DNA of 8,248 nucleotides from Myxococcales bacterium. GTDB lineage: Bacteria > Myxococcota_C > UBA6777. The stretch lies in assembly GCA_027005175.1 (NCBI GenBank), contig JALTMC010000051.1, positions 1 through 8,248 of the forward strand, given 5' to 3'. The notes below the pieces were generated by a model that had not been told where the DNA came from, did not search any database, and saw nothing but the letters and a program-made list of their open reading frames with translations. Below are positions 1 to 6,892 of this stretch, piece after piece; positions within the stretch are counted from its first letter, which is position 1; each line of letters opens with the position of its first letter. A program made the position numbers and the translations under genes.

Positions 1-439
1 CCAGTCGTCTTTGTGCTCGCTGTCGATTATCACAATCCTGCGTTTGGGAAGAGGATTTGCGCTACTTTGGACATAAGTCGCCTCATTTTAGCTGGTGTTC
101 CGCCCCTTTCATCCAAAGAATGTCCACCCCAAAGAGACGCCACTCAAAATAGATTAATAGAAATACCAACAAAATGGGACAACCTTATAAGAAGAAGAGC
201 CTGTAAAGGCAATCCCTTTCAGAGTTGGGATAGAAGGGCTTCTCAACGAGAATGAAGAGTGCTCCATCAATAGGCTTGCAAGAGAGGTCAGGGAAAAGCA
301 AACATATTCACTCAACTTTTCTTTGGCTTCGCCGTCTAATGTTGATAGCTTAACCAAATTCTCTATTGTGGGAGAGCATGATTGATGTGTTGCCTACTTG
401 AGTCTCAGATATGGCTGTGTTAAGTTGTGGATACTACTT

Positions 440-460
440 AACAACAGGGTTCCTGTTGTT
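440..460. promoter_or_regulatory. Perfect 9-bp inverted repeat upstream of the zinc-ribbon kinase
   Basis: The arms AACAACAGG (440-448) and CCTGTTGTT (452-460) are perfect reverse complements separated by GTT. The repeat ends 10 bases before the ribosome binding site and 24 bases before the GTG start. It is not followed by a run of T, and only four of the nine stem pairs are G-C, so an intrinsic terminator is unlikely. A dimeric repressor operator or an mRNA hairpin in the 5' leader is more plausible. I found no convincing -35/-10 pair around it. Confidence 0.45.
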
Positions 461-470
461 TGACCCATAG

Positions 471-476
471 AGAAGG
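471..476 (+). promoter_or_regulatory. Ribosome binding site for the GTG-started kinase
   Basis: AGAAGG lies 8 bases before the GTG at 485, ideal Shine-Dalgarno strength and spacing. It supports the GTG start. That start also places a CxxC cysteine pair at residues 4 and 7, as expected for an N-terminal zinc ribbon. Confidence 0.7.
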
Positions 477-484
477 TCAGCATT

Positions 485-2593
485 GTGAAGGTTTGTCCCA
501 AGTGCGATCATTTAAATCCAGAAACGCACGAAATTTGTGAAGAATGCGGTGCCGCTGTTCCGATGGATGGTCCCGACCCTCTGATCGGACAAGTATTAGC
601 GGGCAGATATAAGATTGAAAAGCTCATCGGTCAAGGTGCGATGGGGCAGGTGTACCGTGCCCTTCAGCAGCCCATCGATCGATTGGTCGCGGTCAAAGTC
701 TTGCATCCGCACCTCATGGAAGACCGTCGCGTCTCAAAGCGATTCCAGCGTGAAGCCCAAGCAGCCAGCCGCTTCAATCATCCCAATAGCATCGGTATTA
801 TCGACTTTGGCGAGACAGAGAATGGCTCACTCTACATCGCAATGGAATATATCACCGGTGAAGATCTCGCTGAAACCATCTCCAAACAAGCACCTCTAGC
901 CCCTGAGCGTGCTGTGAATATCGCGACCCAGGTTCTGAACGCGCTGCATCTCGCTCACGCCAATAAGATCATCCATCGTGATCTCAAACCCGAAAATATC
1001 ATGTTGGCCGAGCTGTCGGGCTACCAAGATTTTGTGAAAGTATGCGACTTTGGCATCGCGAAGATCCAACAGACAGAGCAACACAACAACGGTGAATCAG
1101 CCCTGACCATGTTTGGAATGATCTGTGGGACACCGTATTACATGTCGCCAGAGCAGGCCAAAGGTGAAGAACTCGATGGTCGCACCGATCTCTACAGCAT
1201 GGGAGTCATTCTCTACGAGATGCTGACAGGTGAGGTTCCCTTCCGTGGAACAACTCCCGTAGAAGTGATCGCACGCCATCTCACCGATCCACCGACCCCG
1301 ATCTCTGAGGCCTATCCCAACCTGAAAATTCCACGTGCGCTGGAAAAGGTTGTGATGGAGTCATTGAGCAAAAGCCGCGCTGATCGCTATGATGATGCCA
1401 AAAAAATGAGCGAGGCACTAGAGAACGCGCTCAAAGAGGCTGAGTTCCAAAATGATCTACAGCGGCTGGTTCAGGATGCAGAATCATCTCCCCCCGTTGT
1501 GGTGGGGAGCCTGAGCGCACCACCTCCAACTCCATCCCCCAACACTCGACCCAGCTTCCCTTCCGCTCCAGGAAGCCCAGTACCCTCTCCCCCTGTTCCG
1601 GCTCATGCAGCTGCAGGAGGCTTCAGCACCCCCTACTCTCCTGCCTCTCCCAGCGCAGGACCAGGTACGATGGTGGAAGAAGCTCCTTCGACATCGAGGG
1701 CAGTTCCTGGACTTGTTCAAGAGAGCGTCCGACAAACCTTTGACAACGTCGCACATACACCGTTGCCTCATCAAGCAGTGCGTCGCTCCAAGTCCAAAGC
1801 AGCCAACACATCGTATGCTGGTGCTCCCATCCAAGAAGACTTTTCACGGGACATCGAAGATGATCTAGCCCTCTCACCAAGCAGTGGAAAAGGTAAGATC
1901 TTTGTATTCTTAGTCTTGTTTCTCATGCTTGGTGCAGCAGGCTATTACTACTTCGTTCATCTCCCCTCAAGCAACATGGATTTGCCCAAAGCACGACACA
2001 CGGTCCGCAAACGACCCTGGCTTCGACGCCCCGTCAAACGAAGGCCACTCAAGGCTAAGGTTGCTCCATCTCCCAACCAACAAAATGACGATGATGACGA
2101 CCCCGACGATAATCCACCCCCAACACGAGTTGCTGTGGTTCGTCATACCAAGCCACGACGTCAACGCCCCCGCCCCCGACGTCGCATACTGCGCGTTGCG
2201 TATATCTCACCTTCCACACAATATCGCAAACGTCGCAGAGGGTTCTCTCGGTGGATGCGGCGTTTTAAATTTCGCTCGTCCGATCTTCCGCCCAACGTAG
2301 CCCGAACTTGGCGTAGAGCTGAACAGGCCGCCCGACGCAAGAAGTTTGGCCAAGCACAAACTGAGCTTCGCAAAACGTTGCGACATTGGCGCTCCCTACG
2401 AAAACTTCCGATTGGTATGATCAAACGTAAATTCTCGCGAGTGAAACGCTTGTATCTCAAATCCAAAAATAATCTCTCCAAAACAACGAACCAAAAGGTT
2501 CTGAAGGCTCTGATCAACAGTCAACAAGCGATCTTTGGAGGCTCTAGCCGCAAAGCCAACAGATATCTCAACCAAGCCCTTCGCCTTCTCTGA
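485..2593 (+). CDS. Membrane-anchored Hanks-type Ser/Thr protein kinase with N-terminal zinc ribbon
   Basis: This 702-residue protein should phosphorylate Ser/Thr residues of partner proteins at the inner membrane. Residues 1-25 form a zinc ribbon with C4, C7, C18 and C21. The kinase domain spans about 42-315 and keeps the key residues: glycine loop GQGAMG (49-54), ATP-binding lysine K71, helix-C glutamate E90, HRDLKPEN (164-171) with catalytic D166, DFG (188-190), activation segment ending GTPYYMSPEQ (215-224), D235 and R301. It should therefore be active. A Pro/Ser/Ala-rich cytoplasmic linker (about 335-465) leads to one membrane span (about 471-491). The extracytoplasmic tail (about 495-702) is very rich in Arg and Lys, is interrupted by a short Asp patch (535-542), and ends in probable helices that resemble a TPR (about 605-700). 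There are no PASTA repeats. The GTG start is supported by AGAAGG 8 bases upstream. The tail ligand and the kinase targets are unknown. Confidence 0.95.
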   Translation: MKVCPKCDHLNPETHEICEECGAAVPMDGPDPLIGQVLAGRYKIEKLIGQGAMGQVYRALQQPIDRLVAVKVLHPHLMEDRRVSKRFQREAQAASRFNHPNSIGIIDFGETENGSLYIAMEYITGEDLAETISKQAPLAPERAVNIATQVLNALHLAHANKIIHRDLKPENIMLAELSGYQDFVKVCDFGIAKIQQTEQHNNGESALTMFGMICGTPYYMSPEQAKGEELDGRTDLYSMGVILYEMLTGEVPFRGTTPVEVIARHLTDPPTPISEAYPNLKIPRALEKVVMESLSKSRADRYDDAKKMSEALENALKEAEFQNDLQRLVQDAESSPPVVVGSLSAPPPTPSPNTRPSFPSAPGSPVPSPPVPAHAAAGGFSTPYSPASPSAGPGTMVEEAPSTSRAVPGLVQESVRQTFDNVAHTPLPHQAVRRSKSKAANTSYAGAPIQEDFSRDIEDDLALSPSSGKGKIFVFLVLFLMLGAAGYYYFVHLPSSNMDLPKARHTVRKRPWLRRPVKRRPLKAKVAPSPNQQNDDDDDPDDNPPPTRVAVVRHTKPRRQRPRPRRRILRVAYISPSTQYRKRRRGFSRWMRRFKFRSSDLPPNVARTWRRAEQAARRKKFGQAQTELRKTLRHWRSLRKLPIGMIKRKFSRVKRLYLKSKNNLSKTTNQKVLKALINSQQAIFGGSSRKANRYLNQALRLL

Positions 2594-2783
2594 TCTAATC
2601 TCATCTCTGCCCTTCACCTTCTCCAATCTCCAAATCTCTGCCCTTCACCTTCTCGAACCTCATCTCTGCCCTTCGCCTTCTCCAATCTCATCTCAGCTCT
2701 TCGCCTTCTCCAATCTCATCTCTGCCCTTCACCTTCTCCAATCTCCAGATCTCAGCTCTTCGCCTTCTCCAATCTCCAAACTG
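2577..2783. repeat. Pyrimidine-rich imperfect tandem array, seven units of 28-33 bp
   Basis: Seven head-to-tail units begin at 2577, 2610, 2641, 2669, 2697, 2725 and 2756, with lengths 33, 31, 28, 28, 28, 31 and 28. The shared core is close to CTTCRCCTTCTCCAATCTC, followed by variable sequence ending TCTG or TCAG. The first unit overlaps the last codons of the kinase gene (the Leu-Arg-Leu-Leu end and the TGA), so the array may have grown out of that coding end. Unit lengths are not all multiples of three, so it is unlikely to be a protein repeat, although one forward frame happens to stay open. The top strand is almost entirely C and T with scattered A and G, giving a strong purine/pyrimidine strand asymmetry. 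Between the array and the next gene (2784-2950) I see only a candidate promoter and a ribosome binding site. Confidence 0.85.
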
Positions 2784-2849
2784 CACCTCCATTCTTCACC
2801 TACTCGAATTCCCGAACCATATGATATCAAAGAATATTAATTGTTAGCA

Positions 2850-2878
2850 TTGACCATTGATGTGCAAACCTGTACCAT
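2850..2878 (+). promoter_or_regulatory. Candidate sigma-70-type promoter for the Cache-like membrane protein gene
   Basis: TTGACC (2850-2855, five of six consensus bases) and TACCAT (2873-2878, four of six) are separated by 17 bases. Transcription would start near 2885, giving a leader of about 65 bases before the ATG at 2951. The surrounding stretch is more AT-rich than the flanking genes. The assignment rests on pattern matching only. Confidence 0.4.
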
Positions 2879-2950
2879 CAAAGACAATAAAATCTTTGGT
2901 TCCTATCGATTTCCCTTCCTATCCGTAAAGCATACAGAGGTAGACACTAG

Positions 2951-4561
2951 ATGTTCCACATTAAAGTCTGGCTTGGAGTGATCCTCACGGCAGTTGTTAC
3001 GATTCAGATTTGGTTGATGCAACCTGATCTCAACCGCCGAGTGGCTCAGGAGAATGAACGACTTCGTCCCCTTTTGGCCAGTCAAAGGCTAGAACATGGT
3101 CTACGTGACTATTACAAAAATCTGAAAAAGAAAGTCGCGGCAGATACCAAAGACAGTGCACTGCGTCGTGCAGTGAGCCAATTGAAGTATGATGCTGCTG
3201 ATGAGTTAACCAAGACCATGAACTACGAACAAGTTCATCGGTCACTTAGGAAAAAGTTTAGCCTACACAAAAAACTCGATGGCAGCACAGAGTTGTATTA
3301 TGTAATCACAAGAGATGGTTGGCTGTTGTTTCGCTCTAACGAACCTGGGGTTTATGCACATGACAAGCATCGTTTGCGTCACGCCATCGCTCATGTCGAT
3401 GATGCCTTCCAGGGTCGCACTCGCACAGGCCTTTGGAATATCAATGGATTTAGCTCTATCGTTGCAGCCGCTCCCATCTATCATACAAAAAAGAAAAAGG
3501 GAGTGATGGCCGCGCTACTTTATGCTCGACGGTTCAACAGCAAGGTCCTGGATCCCGTAGCCAAGATGATCCCAAAAGGCTCTCGCATTCTACTGTTCAC
3601 AGCAACCAAGGCCAAAGCCGGTGATGCGGTGCTGGCTCCCATAGCCTACAATATGTCCGACCCCAAGTCTGTTGGTGTCTTTCGTGGGTGGTTTAAGGCC
3701 CGAGACTACGACACGATCGTAGATAAATACCAAAACGGAATGGATCGAGACCGACTCAAAGCCACCATCCAAGAAAAAGACTACAACTTCATGGTGGGAA
3801 ACTTCCCAGCTGAACTTAGCCCCGGGCAAGTAGGGTATGTCTTGCTCACCCCAAGACCCCAAAACTTCTTCAAGATCACACGTCAAAACTACTACCAGAG
3901 TGGTGGTCCTTTGATCGCTTCCCTAGTCTGCTTGATTGTAGCATTTCTCTTGGCGACCTGGCTCTCTGGTGCTGAAATACTCTACTTCCGCCGTGTCCTC
4001 CCACGACTCCAAACCGCTGCTCAAGATGAGTTTATGAATATCCCAGACAACGGATTAGCCCGCCCCTGGAAAAAGTTGGTGGGCTCGATCAATAAGATCT
4101 TTACATTGATCCGAGAGCGCGGCCTGGGAGACAGTGATCTCAAACCAAAATCATCGCTGCTCACAACAATGTCTCACGAGGAGATGTCTGGTCCAGGTGC
4201 CATCGACTTGCTTTCGGAAGAGTTCAAAGATGATGAACTCCTCCACGCCCCTGCGACGCAACAACCCACTCCGGCATCCGACACTCCACAATATCAGAAC
4301 ACCGCCCAACAAGGGCATCCTCAGCAACAAGGATATCCTCAACAGCAAGGATATCCTCAACAGCAAGGACACCCTCAGCAGCAAGGATACCCTCAGCAGC
4401 AAGGATATCCTCAGCAACAAGGATATCCTCAACAGCAAGGATATCCTCAACAGCAAGGATACCCTCAGCAGCAAGGATACCCTCAGCAGCAAGGATACCC
4501 TCAGCAGCAAGGATACCCTCAGCAGCAAGGATATCCTCCCAACACGCAGAAGAAAGATTAA
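2951..4561 (+). CDS. Two-span membrane protein with Cache-like sensor domain and GYPQQQ-repeat cytoplasmic tail
   Basis: I do not recognise this 536-residue protein by name. An uncleaved N-terminal anchor (about 5-23) is followed by a large extracytoplasmic domain (about 25-315), a second span (about 319-338) and a cytoplasmic part. The segment at about 115-200 has the Cache-like order of a strand with YYVITRDGWLLFRSN, then a VAAAPI motif, then a GVMAALLYARRF strand, as in ligand-sensing domains of chemoreceptors and histidine kinases. After the second span comes a short helical stretch (345-392), possibly a degenerate HAMP, then an acidic patch (about 409-430). The end is twelve GYPQQQ/GHPQQQ hexapeptides plus a partial one (455-529) and a charged NTQKKD terminus. 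No kinase, cyclase or chemotaxis output domain is present. AGAGG at 2936-2940 lies 10 bases before the ATG. It may pass its signal to a partner through the repeat tail, but this is inference. Confidence 0.85.
   Translation: MFHIKVWLGVILTAVVTIQIWLMQPDLNRRVAQENERLRPLLASQRLEHGLRDYYKNLKKKVAADTKDSALRRAVSQLKYDAADELTKTMNYEQVHRSLRKKFSLHKKLDGSTELYYVITRDGWLLFRSNEPGVYAHDKHRLRHAIAHVDDAFQGRTRTGLWNINGFSSIVAAAPIYHTKKKKGVMAALLYARRFNSKVLDPVAKMIPKGSRILLFTATKAKAGDAVLAPIAYNMSDPKSVGVFRGWFKARDYDTIVDKYQNGMDRDRLKATIQEKDYNFMVGNFPAELSPGQVGYVLLTPRPQNFFKITRQNYYQSGGPLIASLVCLIVAFLLATWLSGAEILYFRRVLPRLQTAAQDEFMNIPDNGLARPWKKLVGSINKIFTLIRERGLGDSDLKPKSSLLTTMSHEEMSGPGAIDLLSEEFKDDELLHAPATQQPTPASDTPQYQNTAQQGHPQQQGYPQQQGYPQQQGHPQQQGYPQQQGYPQQQGYPQQQGYPQQQGYPQQQGYPQQQGYPQQQGYPQQQGYPPNTQKKD
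4313..4537 (+). repeat. In-frame 18-bp tandem repeat encoding GYPQQQ
   Basis: Twelve full 18-bp units (4313-4528) and a 9-base partial unit encode Gly-Tyr/His-Pro-Gln-Gln-Gln. Synonymous variants mark a longer period: units 1-5 and units 6-10 share the same order of third-base patterns (GCAACAA, then two ACAGCAA, then two GCAGCAA types), which suggests a 90-bp block duplication. Units 9-12 are identical copies of ggataccctcagcagcaa, which looks like the most recent expansion. Units 1 and 4 carry His in place of Tyr. Near-identical DNA units make the tract prone to length change by slippage or recombination, always in steps that preserve the frame. Confidence 0.95.
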
Positions 4562-4808
4562 TACCCTGAGAGAGAAGACTCTTTTGGGAAAGATAGATTC
4601 GAATACAAGCTCTCTGACAACTGCACAAGAACCCCAGAGGTGAAACAGGTCTTTACCAAGATTGTGTTCATCATGTGAGTTCGACCCGGATAATGCGCCA
4701 AAATCGGCACCCTGGAAACGGACTCACCTGAGCTTGCCCACAACATCGCTTCGTTATGGCCTCCCCAACGTCTGACTTTGGGAAAGCCATCAATGAAAGC
4801 GCCAAGAT

Positions 4809-4816
4809 AGAAGGAG
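4809..4816 (+). promoter_or_regulatory. Ribosome binding site that sets the ilvE start
   Basis: AGAAGGAG lies 8 bases before the ATG at 4825. An in-frame ATG at 4756 would add 23 residues but has no Shine-Dalgarno sequence in front of it, and those residues do not resemble the family's N-terminus. The binding site would also lie inside that longer reading. The downstream ATG is therefore preferred. The rest of the 4562-4808 gap shows no clear promoter, terminator or leader peptide rich in branched-chain codons. Confidence 0.85.
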
Positions 4817-4824
4817 CAAAAACC

Positions 4825-5898
4825 ATGGATATCAAGATTGAGTTGGCCACGGAAAGCAATATAAGCACCCTCCCTCAGGACTCAACCAAACTCGGATTTG
4901 GTCAGTATTTTACAGATCATATGTTTTTCATGGATTACAATACGCAACGAGGCTGGTATAACCCACGTATCGAGCCCCGTCGGGATCTCGTGTTGAGTCC
5001 CTCGGCCATGGTCCTCCACTATGGCCAGCAAGTGTTTGAAGGTCTCAAAGCATACCGGGGTGAAGATGGTGGTGTGTACTTGTTTCGCTACAAAAACAAC
5101 TGGAAACGCTTGAATAACTCTTGCCAACGAATGGTCATTCCACCCGTCGATCCTGATGTGATCACCGCTGGAATGAAAAAACTCATCGAGATCGATCAAC
5201 AGTGGATACCACAATCGGAAGGATGCGCCCTGTACATCCGACCCACGATCATTGCCACAGACCCATTCCTTGGTGTGCGGCCCTCAGAGACCTATCTGTT
5301 TTATATACTCATGGGACCCGTTGGAGCTTACTACCCCGAAGGATTTAACCCTATCTCCATCTATGTTAGCGACAAATATGTTCGCGCAGTGGCCGGTGGC
5401 ACAGGAGAAGCAAAAACCAGCGGAAACTATGCCGGAAGCCTCGCTGCACAAAAAGAAGCTCGTGAAGCAGGCTACTCACAAGTTCTTTGGCTTGACGCTG
5501 TCGAACGCAAATATGTCGAAGAAGTTGGCACGATGAACATCTTCTTCCGCATTCAAGACGAGCTGATCACCAGCCCTCTCACAGGCAGTATTCTTTCTGG
5601 CAACACCCGAGATGCTGTGATTCAAATTGCCAAAGGCTGGGGTGTGAATGTCGTTGAGCGGCGACTCACCATCGACGAAATAGCAGAAGCCAACAACAAA
5701 GGGCAGCTCAAAGAAGTCTTTGGCTGTGGAACTGCCGCCATCATTGCCCCTGTCAAGAAGTTCTTCTACAAAGAGAAAGAATACCAAGTTGCTGACGGTC
5801 AGACAGGTGAACTCGCCGGTCGCCTCTACAAGTATATCCTTGATCTCCAATATGCCCGAATCGAGGATCCACACGGATGGCGAGAGAGAATCGCCTAA
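4825..5898 (+). CDS. ilvE: Branched-chain amino-acid aminotransferase
   Basis: This cytoplasmic PLP enzyme exchanges amino groups between Leu, Ile or Val and 2-oxoglutarate, the last step of branched-chain amino-acid synthesis and the first of breakdown. The 357-residue length fits the fold-type IV branched-chain aminotransferases of the longer, eukaryote-like subgroup. Visible family motifs are LHYGQQVFEGLKAYR (64-78), YIRP (137-140), the PLP lysine K197 in GEAKTSGNYAGS, QVLWLD (219-224), EVGTMNIFF (233-241), SGNTRD (258-263) and FGCGTAA (299-305). All are intact, so it should be active. The start at 4825 is set by AGAAGGAG 8 bases upstream. The gene stands alone, with no other ilv or leu gene in the window, and it converges on the SPOR gene, leaving 58 bases between the two stop codons in which I see no strong terminator hairpin. 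D-amino-acid transaminase and ADC lyase share the fold but not these motifs. Confidence 0.95.
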   Translation: MDIKIELATESNISTLPQDSTKLGFGQYFTDHMFFMDYNTQRGWYNPRIEPRRDLVLSPSAMVLHYGQQVFEGLKAYRGEDGGVYLFRYKNNWKRLNNSCQRMVIPPVDPDVITAGMKKLIEIDQQWIPQSEGCALYIRPTIIATDPFLGVRPSETYLFYILMGPVGAYYPEGFNPISIYVSDKYVRAVAGGTGEAKTSGNYAGSLAAQKEAREAGYSQVLWLDAVERKYVEEVGTMNIFFRIQDELITSPLTGSILSGNTRDAVIQIAKGWGVNVVERRLTIDEIAEANNKGQLKEVFGCGTAAIIAPVKKFFYKEKEYQVADGQTGELAGRLYKYILDLQYARIEDPHGWRERIA

Positions 5899-5956
5899 TC
5901 CAGACAACTCATCAGATACGTGGTACAACTTCACGACCTCAACAAAATGGCTCCTC

Positions 5957-6892
5957 TCATCTGGATCTTCTTCGTACGATACGCGATGAAACAGAGGATT
6001 TGCTGCGAAACGTTCGAAGGCATCGAGCAGCGTTACTGTATCGAGAGAATCGTCCAAGTTCGAGAGCATAGCCTTGCTTTCTTCGGATGATACGAACAGG
6101 CAATCCTCTTCTACGCAAACGCAAACGAAGCCGCTTCTTGCCAGAAAGGGAAGAAGGAGATCGAAGCAAGATCACAAAACGCCCCCGAGAGATGGGCACA
6201 CGTATGTGACAAGCCCGACGAGAACGTCGTTGAGAGTGAGGCCTCAACCTTCGAGCCTGCCCAGAAGACGCTCTTAAAAACCTTTCAGCGTCTTGCAATA
6301 CCGAACGAGTCTCGCTTTTGGCTAGCCGATACCGAAGCGATCGAGCCCGTTGTGCCAACCGCACCCGTGGACGAATCCGACGCCGTGGACGAATCCGACG
6401 CCGTGGGCGCCATCGATGGCGTCTCTTTGGCTTGGACTTCCGGTGCAAGCGCTGCCTGCGAACCCCTGAAGGTACAAGTCGAACAGGCCGAGAGACGCCT
6501 GCCCCCTGTCCTCGCCGAGAGCGATGAGTCCTTCGAAGGGACAAGCCTCTCTGCTTTCGTCGAAGGGTTGTTCTGGAATGAGCTTGTGTTCGTCTTCCAG
6601 CCGACCGAATGGGTAGCCCTCTCCCTATCCCCTGGCCCCTCACTTGAGGTTGTATGACTTTGAAAGTGACAGAGCCACGACCTGACTGTGCAAGAGGACG
6701 AAGCCTTCTTCCATGTTTGGGCTGGTGTTCCCACCAGCCTAAAGCAGAAAGATTTTTCTGTACATGCCCTGGTCCTGCCGCCATCATGCCAAGAAAAAAG
6801 GAAAGCATTGTCCAAAACAAACCGCCCAAAAACAACAGCAGGATTTGACGTCGGTCGATCCGGAACTCAATTTGTTCACCAAAGCGATACAT
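5957..6892 (-). CDS. Arg-rich inner-membrane SPOR-domain protein
   Basis: This 311-residue protein is probably a bitopic inner-membrane protein that binds septal peptidoglycan lacking stem peptides, the known ligand of SPOR domains. Residues 1-15 are a short cytoplasmic piece (MYRFGEQIEFRIDRRQ), followed by one membrane span (about 16-38, ending FFLGMMAAG), a pattern I associate with SPOR proteins of deltaproteobacteria. The linker (about 40-235) is extremely rich in Arg. The C-terminal part (about 237-297) matches the SPOR order strand-helix-strand-strand-helix: RFVILL, KKRLRLRLRRRG, LPVRII, GYALELGRF, SNAARCLRTFRSK. Both ends lie in one frame, which argues that the gene is intact. I chose the ATG at 6892 because an in-frame ATG at 7093 adds 67 unconvincing residues, while GGGAG lies about 12 bases before this one. 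The opposite strand is also open over much of the gene, so the linker frame is less certain than the ends. Confidence 0.78.
   Translation of the reverse strand: MYRFGEQIEFRIDRRQILLLFLGGLFWTMLSFFLGMMAAGPGHVQKNLSALGWWEHQPKHGRRLRPLAQSGRGSVTFKVIQPQVRGQGIGRGLPIRSAGRRTQAHSRTTLRRKQRGLSLRRTHRSRRGQGAGVSRPVRLVPSGVRRQRLHRKSKPKRRHRWRPRRRIRPRRRIRPRVRLAQRARSLRYRLAKSETRSVLQDAERFLRASSGQARRLRPHSQRRSRRACHIRVPISRGRFVILLRSPSSLSGKKRLRLRLRRRGLPVRIIRRKQGYALELGRFSRYSNAARCLRTFRSKSSVSSRIVRRRSR
6367..6402. repeat. Perfect 18-bp direct repeat inside the SPOR gene linker
   Basis: GTGGACGAATCCGACGCC occurs twice head to tail (6367-6384 and 6385-6402), followed by a diverging partial copy beginning GTGGGCGCC. Its length is a multiple of three, so it preserves the frame; on the reverse strand it encodes the repeated Arg-rich hexapeptide RPRRRI. 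It marks the linker as a site of repeat expansion. Confidence 0.8.

Larger units (their letters stand above)
1..484. other. Left-edge region with no supportable gene
   Basis: I see no convincing gene here. A forward frame is open from base 1 to a stop at 253-255 and a reverse frame is open over about 154-357, but neither translation has a recognisable domain, a membrane segment or a good ribosome binding site. A short reverse-strand reading running off the left edge (roughly bases 1-75) contains the peptide RRIVIIDSEHKDDW, which could be the beginning of a gene lying to the left, but it has no ATG and is too short to judge. The last 50 bases hold an inverted repeat and the ribosome binding site of the kinase gene. 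The region is probably an intergenic leader, possibly with remnants of decayed coding sequence. Confidence 0.5.

Noticed and set aside
13-255. Forward ORF of 80 codons at the left edge
   Set aside because: No recognisable family, no Shine-Dalgarno sequence and composition unlike the clear genes. It could be the end of a gene from outside the window, but nothing supports this.
2535-2840. Forward ORF of 101 codons covering the pyrimidine-rich array
   Set aside because: Unit lengths of 28 and 31 are not multiples of three, so the peptide is not a true repeat protein. It has no ribosome binding site and its start lies inside the kinase gene.
4134-4643. ORFs of 125-169 codons across the 18-bp repeat in other frames and on the reverse strand
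   Set aside because: A repeat with a period divisible by three keeps all frames open, so these are shadows of the GYPQQQ coding frame.
5899-5956. Possible terminator between the convergent ilvE and SPOR genes
   Set aside because: The best pairing is only CGTG with CACG (5919-5935) and no T-run follows on either strand.
5476-6069. Reverse-strand ORF of 197 codons overlapping the ilvE 3' end
   Set aside because: Most of it is antisense to the conserved C-terminal part of IlvE, and the rest is a shifted reading of the SPOR-domain codons. Its acidic composition is the expected shadow of CGN arginine codons.
6285-6815. Reverse-strand ORF of 176 codons with a Ser/Thr/Ala-rich end
   Set aside because: It overlaps the SPOR gene in another frame, has no domain or membrane segment, and begins inside the coding sequence for the SPOR protein's membrane span.
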